From Megaleporinus macrocephalus (lineage: Eukaryota; Chordata; Actinopteri; Characiformes; Anostomidae), in NCBI GenBank assembly GCA_021613375.1, contig CM038720.1, positions 41,043,949-41,107,948 of the forward strand: a DNA stretch of 64,000 nucleotides. Direction: 5' to 3'. Both the position numbers and the translations under genes were made by a program. This document shows, piece after piece, positions 45,335-57,235 of this stretch (its first letter is position 1; each line of letters begins with the position of its first letter). The notes beneath the pieces were generated by a model, which searched no databases, was not told the origin of the DNA, and saw only the letters and a list, made by a program, of their open reading frames with translations.

Positions 45335-45397
45335 TTATAATATAATATAATATAATATAATATAATATAATATAATATAATATAATATAATATAATA
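45335..45397. repeat. (TATAA)n microsatellite
   Basis: About 12 pentanucleotide repeats next to the fold-back fragment. Confidence 0.95.
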
Positions 45398-46059
45398 ATC
45401 AAACCGCAATCAAATGATGATAATTATAAATTCAAAATAATTAATACAAAGTGAGAGAGCGGCCACTGGACTGCAGAAGGGCCTCAGAGATGTTCCTTTC
45501 AGCCCTCACTGATGGCTGATCATCTGTCCCCCTTGTGCTCAGGCAGGACAGCAGCGTACTTCCTGTCCTTTAGCTGCAGTCCAGGAGAAATATTGTGTCC
45601 ACGTCTTGGCTGTTGTCCTCTTCTGGGTTTGCACCAAATAAGGTGTGAATTCCTTCCTCGCTCCGAAGCGACAAAGCATGATCTTCCAGTGTGAGTGTGT
45701 AAGATTCCTCAGCCTTTCCAGAGTCTTGAACAGAAGAGGGTAGATTAACCTAAACCCACACGCGAGCAGAACAACGGGTCCATTGCTGAAACAATGACTG
45801 AGGAGTAAAAATAGCCCGGCAGAAATAACTTCACGGAGTACTGATTCAGGCGGTTGTGAGAAAAAGAAGATAAACCCTTCGGAATGAGCTGGAGCTCTGT
45901 ATTGATTATTAATAAGCTAGTGGAGTGATCGTTATCGGAGGCTCAATTATAGACAAACGCAATCTAACCAAGCTAATAACACAGTAAAAAAAAACTGAGA
46001 GAACCTCGAATTTAATGTATCTGTACAGAAACCACCTCCTCCAGACGTTACCCGTAGCC
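45398..46059. other. Unassigned
   Basis: No gene recognised. The open frame 45512-45694 has no known motif. Confidence 0.35.
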
Positions 46060-46121
46060 AGAGGTGTCAAGTACTAAAATAAAAATACTTTGTTACCGTA
46101 CTTAAGTAGAAATTTTGGTTT
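46060..46121 (+). mobile_element. hAT-like MITE left end
   Basis: CAGAGGTGTCAAGTACTAAA then TACTTTGTTACCGTACTTAA resembles the terminus of a common fish hAT MITE. It leads directly into the 36-bp array. Confidence 0.5.
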
Positions 46122-49100
46122 CTACTCCTTACATTTACGCTCCATCATCAGTACTTTCTACTCCTTACATTTACACTCCATTATCAGTACTTTCTACTCC
46201 TTACATTTACACTCCATTATCAGTACTTTATACTCCTTACATTTACACTACATTATCAGTACTTTCTACTCCTTACATTTACGCTCCATTATCAGTACTT
46301 TCTACTCCTTACATTTACGCTCCATTATCAGTACTTTCTACTCCTTACATTTACACTTCATTATCAGTACTTTCTACTCCTTACATTTACACTCCATTAT
46401 CAGTACTTTATACTCCTTACATTTACACTACATTATCAGTACTTTCTACTCCTTACATTTACACTCCATTATCTGTATTTTCTACTCCTTACATTTACAC
46501 TCCATTATCAGTACTTTCTACTCCTTACATTTACACTACATTATCAGTACTTTCTACTCCTTACATTTACGCTCCATTATCAGTACTTTCGACTCCTTAC
46601 ATTTACGCTCCATTATCAGTACTTTCTACTCCTTACATTTACGCTCCATTATCTGTACTTTCTACTCCTTACATTTACGCTCCATTATCAGTACTTTCTA
46701 CTCCTTACATTTACGCTCCATTATCAGTACTTTCTCCTCCTTACATTTACACTCCATTATCAGTACTTTCGACTCCTTACATTTACACTCCATTATCAGT
46801 ACTTTCTACTCCTTACATTTACGCTCCATTATCAGTACTTTCTACTCCTTACATTTACACTCCATTATCAGTACTTTCTACTCCTTACATATACACTCCA
46901 TTATCTGTACTTTCTACTCCTTACATTTACACTTCATTATCAGTACTTTCTACACCTTACATTTACACTCCATTATCAGTACTTTCTACTCCTTACATTT
47001 ACACTTCATTATCAGTACTTTCTACTCCTTACGTTTACACTCCATTATCAGTACTTTCTACTCCTTACATATACACTCCATTATCTGTACTTTCTACTCC
47101 TTACATTTACACTCCATTATCAGTACTTTCTACTCCTTACATTTACACTCCATTATCAGTACTTTTTACTCCTTACATTTACACTCCATTATCAGTACTT
47201 TCTACTCCTTACATTTACACTTCATTATCAGTACTTTCTACACCTTACATTTACACTCTGTTATCAGTACTTTCTACTCCTTACATTTACACTTCATTAT
47301 CAGTACTTTCTACTCCTTACATTTACACTCCCTTATCAGTACTGTATACTCCTTACATTTACACTCCATTATCAGTACTTTCTACTCCTTACATATACAC
47401 TCCATTATCTGTACTTTCTACTCCTTACATTTACACTTCATTATCAGTACTTTCTACACCTTACATTTACACTCCATTATCAGTACTTTCTACTCCTTAC
47501 ATTTACACTTCATTATCAGTACTTTCTACTCCTTACATTTACACTCCATTATCAGTACTTTCTACTCCTTACATATACACTCCATTATCTGTACTTTCTA
47601 CTCCTTACATTTACACTCCATTATCAGTACTTTCTACTCCTTACATTTACACTCCATTATCAGTACTTATTACTCCTTACATTTACACTCCATTATCAGT
47701 ACTTTCTACTCCTTACATTTACACTTCATTATCAGTACTTTCTACACCTTACATTCACACTCTGTTAACAGTACTTTCTACTCCTTACATTTACACTTCA
47801 TTATCAGTACTTTCTACTCCTTACATTTACACTCCCTTATCAGTACTGTATACTCCTTACATTTACACTCCATTATCAGTACTTTTTACTCCTTACATTT
47901 ACACTTTATCAGTACCCTCTACTCCTTACATTTACACTCCAATATCAGTACTTTCTACTCCTTACATATACACTCCATTATCAGTACTTTCTACTCCTTA
48001 CATTTACGCTGCATTATCAGTACTTTCTACACCTTACATTTACACTCCATTATCAGTACTTTCTACTCCTTACATTTACACTCCATTATCAGTACTTTCT
48101 ACTCCTTACATTTACGCTGCAGTATCAGTACTTTCTACTCCTTACATTTACACTCCATTATCAGTACTTTATACTCCTTACATTTACACTACATTATCAG
48201 TACTTTCTACTCCTTACATTTACGCTCCATTATCAGTACTTTCTACTCCTTACATTTACGCTCCATTATCAGTACTTTCTACACCTTACATTTACACTCC
48301 ATTATCAGTACTTTCTACTCCTTACATTTACACTCCATTATCAGTACTTTCTACTCCTTACATTTACGCTGCAGTATCAGTACTTTCTACTCCTTACATT
48401 TACACTCCATTATCAGTACTTTATACTCCTTACATTTACACTACATTATCAGTACTTTCTACTCCTTACATTTACGCTCCATTATCAGTACTTTCTACTC
48501 CTTACATTTACACTCCATTATCAGTACTTATTACTCCTTACATTTACACTCCATTATCAGTACTTTCTACTCCTTACATTTACACTTCATTATCAGTACT
48601 TTCTACACCTTACATTCACACTCTGTTAACAGTACTTTCTACTCCTTACATTTACACTTCATTATCAGTACTTTCTACTCCTTACATTTACACTCCCTTA
48701 TCAGTACTGTATACTCCTTACATTTACACTCCATTATCAGTACTTTTTACTCCTTACATTTACGCTGCATTATCAGTACTTTCTACACCTTACATTTACA
48801 CTCCATTATCAGTACTTTCTACTCCTTACATTTACACTCCATTATCAGTACTTTCTACTCCTTACATTTACGCTGCAGTATCAGTACTTTCTACTCCTTA
48901 CATTTACACTCCATTATCAGTACTTTATACTCCTTACATTTACACTACATTATCAGTACTTTCTACTCCTTACATTTACGCTCCATTATCAGTACTTTCT
49001 ACTCCTTACATTTACGCTCCATTATCAGTACTTTCTACTCCTTACATTTACACTTCATTATCAGTACTTTCTACTCCTTACATTTACACTCCATTATCAG

Positions 49101-51209
49101 TACTTTATACTCCTTACATTTACACTACATTATCAGTACTTTCTACTCCTTACATTTACACTCCATTATCTGTATTTTCTACTCCTTACATTTACACTCC
49201 ATTATCAGTACTTTCTACTCCTTACATTTACACTACATTATCAGTACTTTCTACTCCTTACATTTACGCTCCATTATCAGTACTTTCGACTCCTTACATT
49301 TACGCTCCATTATCAGTACTTTCTACTCCTTACATTTACGCTCCATTATCTGTACTTTCTACTCCTTACATTTACGCTCCATTATCAGTACTTTCTACTC
49401 CTTACATTTACGCTCCATTATCAGTACTTTCTCCTCCTTACATTTACACTCCATTATCAGTACTTTCGACTCCTTACATTTACACTCCATTATCAGTACT
49501 TTCTACTCCTTACATTTACGCTCCATTATCAGTACTTTCTACTCCTTACATTTACACTCCATTATCAGTACTTTCTACTCCTTACATATACACTCCATTA
49601 TCTGTACTTTCTACTCCTTACATTTACACTTCATTATCAGTACTTTCTACACCTTACATTTACACTCCATTATCAGTACTTTCTACTCCTTACATTTACA
49701 CTTCATTATCAGTACTTTCTACTCCTTACGTTTACACTCCATTATCAGTACTTTCTACTCCTTACATATACACTCCATTATCTGTACTTTCTACTCCTTA
49801 CATTTACACTCCATTATCAGTACTTTCTACTCCTTACATTTACACTCCATTATCAGTACTTTTTACTCCTTACATTTACACTCCATTATCAGTACTTTCT
49901 ACTCCTTACATTTACACTTCATTATCAGTACTTTCTACACCTTACATTTACACTCTGTTATCAGTACTTTCTACTCCTTACATTTACACTTCATTATCAG
50001 TACTTTCTACTCCTTACATTTACACTCCCTTATCAGTACTGTATACTCCTTACATTTACACTCCATTATCAGTACTTTCTACTCCTTACATATACACTCC
50101 ATTATCTGTACTTTCTACTCCTTACATTTACACTTCATTATCAGTACTTTCTACACCTTACATTTACACTCCATTATCAGTACTTTCTACTCCTTACATT
50201 TACACTTCATTATCAGTACTTTCTACTCCTTACATTTACACTCCATTATCAGTACTTTCTACTCCTTACATATACACTCCATTATCTGTACTTTCTACTC
50301 CTTACATTTACACTCCATTATCAGTACTTTCTACTCCTTACATTTACACTCCATTATCAGTACTTATTACTCCTTACATTTACACTCCATTATCAGTACT
50401 TTCTACTCCTTACATTTACACTCCCTTATCAGTACTGTATACTCCTTACATTTACACTCCATTATCAGTACTTTCTACTCCTTACATATACACTCCATTA
50501 TCTGTACTTTCTACTCCTTACATTTACACTTCATTATCAGTACTTTCTACACCTTACATTTACACTCCATTATCAGTACTTTCTACTCCTTACATTTACA
50601 CTTCATTATCAGTACTTTCTACTCCTTACATTTACACTCCATTATCAGTACTTTCTACTCCTTACATATACACTCCATTATCTGTACTTTCTACTCCTTA
50701 CATTTACACTCCATTATCAGTACTTTCTACTCCTTACATTTACACTTCATTATCAGTACTTTCTACTCCTTACATTTACACTACATTATCAGTACTTTCT
50801 ACTCCTTACATTTACACTCCATTATCAGTACTTTCTACTCCTTACATTTACACTTCATTATCAGTACTTTTTACTCCTTACATTTACACTCCATTATCTG
50901 TACTTTCTACTCCTTACGTTTACACTCCATTATCAGTACTTTCTACTCCTTACATTTACACTCCATTATCAGTACTTTCTACTCCTTACATTTACACTCC
51001 ATTATCAGTACTTTTTACTCCTTACATTTACACTCCATTATCAGTACTTTCTACTCCTTACATTTACACTTCATTATCAGTACTTTCTACACTTTACATT
51101 TACACTCTATTATCAGTACTTTCTACTCCTTACATTTACACTCCATTATCAGTACTTTCTACTTCTTACATTTACACTCCATTATCAGTACTTTCTACTC
51201 CTTACATTT
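46122..51209 (+). repeat. 36-bp minisatellite, about 141 copies
   Basis: Unit TTCTACTCCTTACATTTACA followed by a 16-base block CTCCATTATCAGTACT. Because 36 is 12 codons, two plus-strand frames stay open for over 1,730 codons each; both are simple 12-residue repeats (for example HSIISTFYSLHL) and I do not treat them as genes. One 33-bp unit occurs near 47905. Large blocks recur: TATTTT variants at 46475 and 49172 are 2,697 bp apart, and GCTGCAGTATCAG at 48116, 48368 and 48872 gives 252- and 504-bp offsets. Confidence 0.95.
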
Positions 51210-51640
51210 TAAACATAGTCTCGTTACTCCTATTTCTTTTCAGCTTGTTTTCATTCATGTACATTTACATTCCAGTAAAGATTATTGATAACATGTCTTT
51301 GAAGTTTGACTTCATTACAATACTTATAGACTAGTCATCATATCTTCTGCTCCATGAAACACATGTTAATGTTCAGTAGTAACAGATATGCTTCTTTAAT
51401 ATATTTACATTGTACTAAACTACATTCATGTTTAATGGGTGTATATGAGCTGAAACAGGAAGCCTAGCGCATCCCAAATTTATCAACATTAACATTTTAA
51501 TATAACATTATAGTCATTATGGCTTTTAGAAGAATGGGGTTTTTGGGGAGGTGGGCTAGTGCACTATAGACCCCTGTGGTGCGGCCTAAGCTTTTGTCCT
51601 TAATGGTATTTATTTTTGCCTACATTACTTGCATGCTTTG
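51210..51640. other. Probable right end of the hAT-like MITE, then unassigned
   Basis: TTTTAAACATAGTCTCGTTA after the array resembles the continuation of the element at 46060. Nothing else is recognised. Confidence 0.35.
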
Positions 51641-52215
51641 GGTCTTCATACTGTACATCAAGGAACTTGTCTTCAGCTTGAGGTCATGGATTGCTGCCCT
51701 TACATTCTCCTATTAGATGTCTAGATATACCCTCAGGCCATGAGATCCTGGCCCCAACTCATGATACTGCCTCCACCATGCAGTTGGAATGAGGTAGAAC
51801 ATAGTCCCAGAAGCACAGTGGACCGTCCTGGTGGGAAAACAATACTGTAGTATACAGCATTTTCCTGGAACGCCATTTTTGTTCAGTGTTTTTCTGATAG
51901 TGGACACACGAACAAGAGGACTCATTTGAGGACACATCGCTGCTGTCTTCATAAAAGAGCCACATAGAGGAACCTCAGAGGAACCTCAGAGGAACCTCGT
52001 CTGGCAGCATTTCATATAGAAAGTAGAATCAGACAAATCATGTCTAAGAAAACTCTATCTGCTTGTTAAGCCGTGACCTATCAACCTTCATGTCCAGGTC
52101 ATAACCTCTACTGCACTGACTGACACTCTCGTTAACTGAGAGTCCTAATAACTACACAGTTCTGATTCTAGAACTTTCCTTGTTATGAGAAAGAGAAGAA
52201 GAAACATCCATAGTG
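51641..52215. repeat. Dispersed repeat, copy 2
   Basis: The right part (51925-52215) matches 44690-44990. The left part adds a section with ACTGCCTCCACCATGCAGTT that may be an old Tc1-type remnant read on the minus strand. A short tandem GAGGAACCTCA occurs three times at 51967-52000. Confidence 0.5.
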
Positions 52216-52302
52216 AAGGCTAAAGAAACCAGAGTGAACCCTCAAATTTAATAAACCTGTAGATCTTTGGAAGAAGATTCCAAAGAAGAAGATGGTTTAG
52301 TG

Positions 52303-53182
52303 TACGGTGGTGTAGTGGTTAGTATGGTGGTGTAGTGGTTAGTAAGGTGGTGTAGTAGTTAGTACGGTGGTGTAGTGGTTAGTATGGTGGTGTAGTGGTT
52401 AGTATGGTGGTGTAGTGGTTAGTACGGTGGTGTAGTGGTCAGTACGGTGATGTAGTGGTCAGTATGGTGGTGTAGTGGTTAGTATGGTGGTGTAGTGGTT
52501 AGTATGGTGGTGTAGTGGTTAGTACGGTGGTGTAGTGGTTAGTATGGTGGTGTAGTGGTTAGTATGTTGGTATAGTGGTTAGTACGGTGGTTTAGTGGTT
52601 AGTACGGTGGTGTAGTGGTTAGTACGGTGGTGTAGTGGTCAGTATGGTGGTGTAGTGGTCAGTATGGTGGTGTAGTGGTTAGTATGGTGGTGTAGTGGTT
52701 AGTACGGTGGTGTAGTGGTTAGTATGGTGGTGTAGTGGTTAGTATGGTGGTGTAGTGGTTAGTACGGTGGTGTAGTGGTTAGTATGGTGGTGTAGTGGTT
52801 AGTATGGTGGTGTAGTGGTTAGTACGGTGGTGTAGTGGTTAGTATGGTGGTGTAGTGGTTAGTACGGTGGTGTAGTGGTCAGTACGGTGGTGTAGTGATT
52901 AGTATGGTGGTGTAGTGGTTAGTATGGTGGTGTAGTGGTTAGTACGGTGGTGTAGTGGTTAGTATGGTGGTGTAGTGGTTAGTATGGTGGTGTAGTGGTT
53001 AGTATGGTGGTGTAGTGGTTAGTATGGTGGTGTAGTGGTCAGTATGGTGGTGTAGTGGTTAGTATGGTGGTGTAGTGGTCAGTATGGTGGTGTAGTGGTC
53101 AGTATGGTGGTGTAGTGGTCAGTATGGTGGTGTAGTGGTCAGTATGGTGGTGTAGTGGTTAGTATGGTGGTGTAGTGGTTGG
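52303..53182 (+). repeat. 20-bp minisatellite, array 4, about 44 copies
   Basis: Same unit and orientation as the others. Starts GTACGGTGGTGTAGTGG and ends GTGTAGTGGTTGGCC. Confidence 0.95.
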
Positions 53183-53392
53183 CCAATATCGGCCAGTAAT
53201 TCAGTATTTATGTAAGTAACAGTACTGTGATTGGAAAATACTCCTTGTATGTAAATGTACATGCCTCTTGATGCTACCAGTCTGTAAAATATCTGTGTTT
53301 CTCTTAAGCAGAATAGTTGTTTATAATTCTTTAAATGAGCAGATCTTCAGTAAATCATGAATTTCAGGTTATTTAGGGTTCTGCTGTGGCAG

Positions 53393-53583
53393 CAGTGTCC
53401 AGTCTTATCCACAAAGGGCTGATGTGATTGCAGGTTTTCATTCCAACAGAGCTGAAGCACCTGCAATCAGTATCTTTAGACAGAGACCAACTGATTACAC
53501 TAACAGAAGTAGATGCTCTCCAGCTTGTTTGGACAAACACCTGCAGCCAGACAGGCTCCTTGCAGATAAGACTGGACGACCCA
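53393..53583. mobile_element. Palindromic MITE, GTGTCCAGTCTTATCC type
   Basis: Left arm GTGTCCAGTCTTATCCACAA (with GGGCTGATGTGATTGCAGGT after it) and right arm ACCTGCAGCCAGACAGGCTC (with CTTGCAGATAAGACTGGAC after it) are inverted. A diverged relative starts at 62550. Confidence 0.65.
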
Positions 53584-53947
53584 GTGTTACTCCATCAATC
53601 GAAACTCTTTGTGGCACCTTGATGTTAAACTCAGTACTTGTGAACTGGCCTACAAGAGGAGCAGATTTGGGGGGAAACTGTAAACACTGTAAATAAAAAT
53701 GTAAAAAATACAAATCTTATTATTCCAGCATCATCATAGCATTTATTAAACTTGTTACAGCTAAACTGACAGGCTGATGAATTATTGCTTTTTATATAGC
53801 AATCAAATACACCTGAGACACCTGATTCTAGACTACTTCTGCAAACTTACAGTTAGTATTATTTAGTAGTAGTTATTACGTATATGACAATAAAAGGATT
53901 TCAGTCTGTAAAGTGAGACACAACAACTGAAAGCACACGTCTACAGT
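53584..53947. other. Spacer between arrays 4 and 5
   Basis: Non-coding; nothing recognised beyond the MITE to its left. Confidence 0.4.
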
Positions 53948-54770
53948 ACAGAGGTGTAGTGGTCAGTATGGTGGTGTAGTGGTTAGTACGGTGGTGTAGT
54001 GGTTAGTACGGTGGTGTAGTGGTTAGTATGGTGGTGTAGTGGTCAGTATGGTGGTGTAGTGGTTAGTATGGTGGTGTAGTGGTTAGTATGGTGGTGTAGT
54101 GGTTAGTACGGTGGTGTAGTGGTTAGTACGGTGGTGTAGTGGTTAGTATGGTGGTGTAGTGGTCAGTATGGTGGTGTAGTGGTTAGTATGGTGGTGTAGT
54201 GGTTAGTACGGTGGTGTAGTGGTCAGTATGGTGGTGTAGTGGTTAGTATGGTGGTGTAGTGGTCAGTATGGTGGTGTAGTGGTTAGTATGGTGGTGTAGT
54301 GGTTAGTACGGTGGTGTAGTGGTTAGTATGGTGGTGTAGTGGTTAGTATGGTAGTGTAGTGGTCAGTACGGTGGTGTAGTGGTCAGTACGGTGGTGTAGT
54401 GGTTAGTACGGTGGTGTAGTGGTTAGTACGGTGGTGTAGTGGTCAGTATGGTGGTGTAGTGGTCAGTATGGTGGTGTAGTGGTTAGTATGGTGGTGTAGT
54501 GGTCAGTATGGTGGTGTAGTGGTTAGTATGGTGGTGTAGTGGTTAGTATGGTGGTGTAGTGGTTAGTACGGTGGTGTAGTGGTTAGTATGGTGGTGTAGT
54601 GGTTAGTACGGTGGTGTAGTGGTTAGTATGGTGGTGTAGTGGTTAGTATGGTGGTGTAGTGGTCAGTATGGTGGTGTAGTGGTCAGTATGGTGGTGTAGT
54701 GGTTAGTATGGTGGTGTAGTGGTTAGTATGGTGGTGTAGTGGTCAGTATGGTGGTGTAGTGGTCAGCACT
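53948..54770 (+). repeat. 20-bp minisatellite, array 5, about 41 copies
   Basis: Same unit and orientation. Unlike the others its last unit continues without a break into the body of the parent SINE. Confidence 0.95.
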
Positions 54771-54945
54771 GTCTCCTCACAGTAAGATGATCTGGGTTGG
54801 ATTCCCGGTCCGGGTGGTTCTGTGTGGAGTGTGTATGTTCTCTCTGTGTTTGAGTGGGTTCCTCCGGTTCTCCGGTTTCCTCCCACAGTCCAAACACATG
54901 CATGTTAGGATCCTCACTCTAAACTGCCCATAGGTGTGAGTGCAG
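54745..54945 (+). mobile_element. tRNA-derived SINE, 5' part, parent of the 20-bp repeat
   Basis: A-box TGGTGTAGTGG at 54752-54762 and B-box-like GGTTGGATTCC at 54795-54805 are 43 bp apart start to start, as in tRNA genes (one mismatch to GGTTCGATTCC). After the head come TTTCCTCCCACAGTCCAAAC and ATGCATGTTAGGATCCTCAC. The copy is truncated at about 54945. Confidence 0.8.
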
Positions 54946-55792
54946 GTACTGCAGGAACTTTGTTCTCTGTTTCTCTGTGTATTTGTATACAGCTGAGAGT
55001 AAATCTTGGATCTAGAGGCTGCAGTTTCTCAGCTCCACAGTGTCTCGGGGCTTCGTTTCATTCCGTCAGTGATGCTTTTCTATGGTAATCAAACAAGCCG
55101 TGTGCTCAACTGAATGCCTGTGTCAGCACTGAGCGCACCTGAAAGTACCTGAATTCACCAGTTCCTGGTGTTCTTTTAAAACAGTGTAAGAGATTATACA
55201 CCAGTTAAGCCCCTTTAAAGCATAGAAGTCCATGAAAAGCCTTAATTAAGCTAGCACACTCTTTTAGCTTCGCTTGTGAAGGGCTGCTGGTAACGTAGCG
55301 CACCTCGCTGGACGTTATCGTCTCATTTCGTTGGACTGGTTTGTCTCTCGGCAGACAATGCAATGTTTAATGCGTTACGGTGCCTCAGGCTCTTCGTGAT
55401 GTTTACCCTCTAAGCTCATACGTCTTGCTGCACCTCATTGAATGTGACTTAGTTAGATGCTTAGCTCCAGACAGCAGAAGAACTGTTTATACTGATATCA
55501 TAAAAATAGCGCTCTCATCGAAACACCATGTGCATCATTTCCACATAAATCAAAGCTGCAGCATCAACAAGTCCTTTTCGTGTGTCGGCTTGTATTTTGC
55601 AGTAATTGCGCTGATGTAACGTGCTCGGCCTACCAGACAGCAGGTTGGACACATTCTACAGCTGTCTGAAAGAAAGATCTTAGCTCTAAAGCCTCAAAGC
55701 TGAGTTCAGGACACTCGTATGCATTCACTTTGAGGCCTGTATGTGTGTAATATCGTTATTTAGGTGAGCTTCCATAGTCACGTCTCAACCCC
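54946..55792. other. Unassigned
   Basis: No gene recognised; the 79-codon frame at 55380-55619 has no known motif. Confidence 0.35.
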
Positions 55793-55800
55793 CTGCAGGC

Positions 55801-56367
55801 CAAGGTTATAATAGTTTTGAATTTTTAACTATAGTTTCTTTTTATTTCGTTGTGACTTTTTTCCCTCTAATTCAGTTTGTTTTAATTAGATTTTAGAGTG
55901 GGTTTGCTAGCTTTTATTACACAAAGCTTTTATTATGCTAGCTTTTATTATACAAAGGTTATTCACTCTTGCAGCACCGGGTGAGTTGAATTGTGGTTCA
56001 AGTGAATGCTAAACACATCCCAGTCTCGATAAACATGTTTACCAACGCATCCTCCTTCTGCTCCCGGTGCTCCTGTGTATTAACTGACCAGCAGTAACGT
56101 AGCGTAAAGCTAACGTAAAGCTGCTCGAGTAGAAAAAAATCGATTTAATATCAATCCACAAGGCTAATGAATAAATTGACGAACATGAAAACAAATGGTA
56201 TTCTATCTATAATTTCGGTAAACTGTAGTTAGGTTTGTTAACGCATAATACATGTCCAGTTAGTTATAGTTTTTTCTTTTAATTACCATTTTTTTCAGTT
56301 AATAAAAACGTTTTCTCAATTTCAGTTTTCGTTATTTTGTTCATTTATGTTAACGATAATAACCCTG
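55801..56367. mobile_element. Non-autonomous hAT element, 567 bp, perfect 8-bp target duplication
   Basis: Starts CAAGGTTATAATAGTTTT and ends AACGATAATAACCCTG, inverted relative to each other. The 8-mer CTGCAGGC flanks both sides (55793-55800 and 56368-56375). No transposase frame. Confidence 0.85.
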
Positions 56368-56375
56368 CTGCAGGC

Positions 56376-57235
56376 GTTGCGTCACTGGACACTCTCCTGG
56401 TGTGTAGGCTCCTGTCTATGAGAGGAAGTGGTGAGGTGCCGAGGTGCCAGTTTGTAACGAATGGCAATGAGATGCTAATCTAATGTAGATTATATATTTA
56501 AATGCGTCACAGTCGGTAATTGAGTCAGTAGAGTGCCGACTGGTGTGAATGCTGCTGTGCTTTATTCATATGTCATCATGAGTGATGGCACTGATGTTGG
56601 CCTGAGTGAAAAATTCCTCTTTCTCACCATCACACCATCCCACCATCACACCATCACACCATCACTGTTAGAATAAAATGATTCATATGTTTTTAACAGC
56701 AACACTGAAGACACTATTATACCCTTACAGTTGATCATTTACGCATACATACGCTGGTATATAACACATACACTCATATATATATATATATATATATGGG
56801 TGTATGTGTTTGTGTATGTACATTTGCAATAATCAAGAATATTGATCATATAATGATAGTATTTAAATTATTTATAAATGATTACTATATATTTTAAGTT
56901 TAAGGGGATCAAATATTGTGTTAAAACGGCAAAACCGTTATTGTTTGTTGTTATTATTTATACAATAATAAATTCTTCTTCTTCTTATTATTATTATTAT
57001 TATTATTTAAGATTTAATAAATACTCAGTGTTATTATTATAATGTTATATTATTAAAATATTTTATATTTGTATTTATTTATTTATATGTGATCAGTTAT
57101 GAACCTTATTATTTAAACTAGATCTATATATTTGGACTGAAGATTGATTTCATATTAAAATTTTCAAATCGTGGCTGCTGCTGTTATAATACTATTCGTA
57201 ATTTTAATTATTTTTCAACGTGGGCAGATTTTACT
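56376..57235. other. Unassigned AT-rich DNA
   Basis: Holds a TA run (about 56775-56798) and a CTT/TTA trinucleotide run (56973-57007). No gene. Confidence 0.4.

Noticed and set aside
46090..51334. Two overlapping open frames of 1,732 and 1,739 codons
   Set aside because: Both are read-outs of a 36-bp tandem repeat in which the period is a multiple of three. There is no domain, signal or independent codon pattern.
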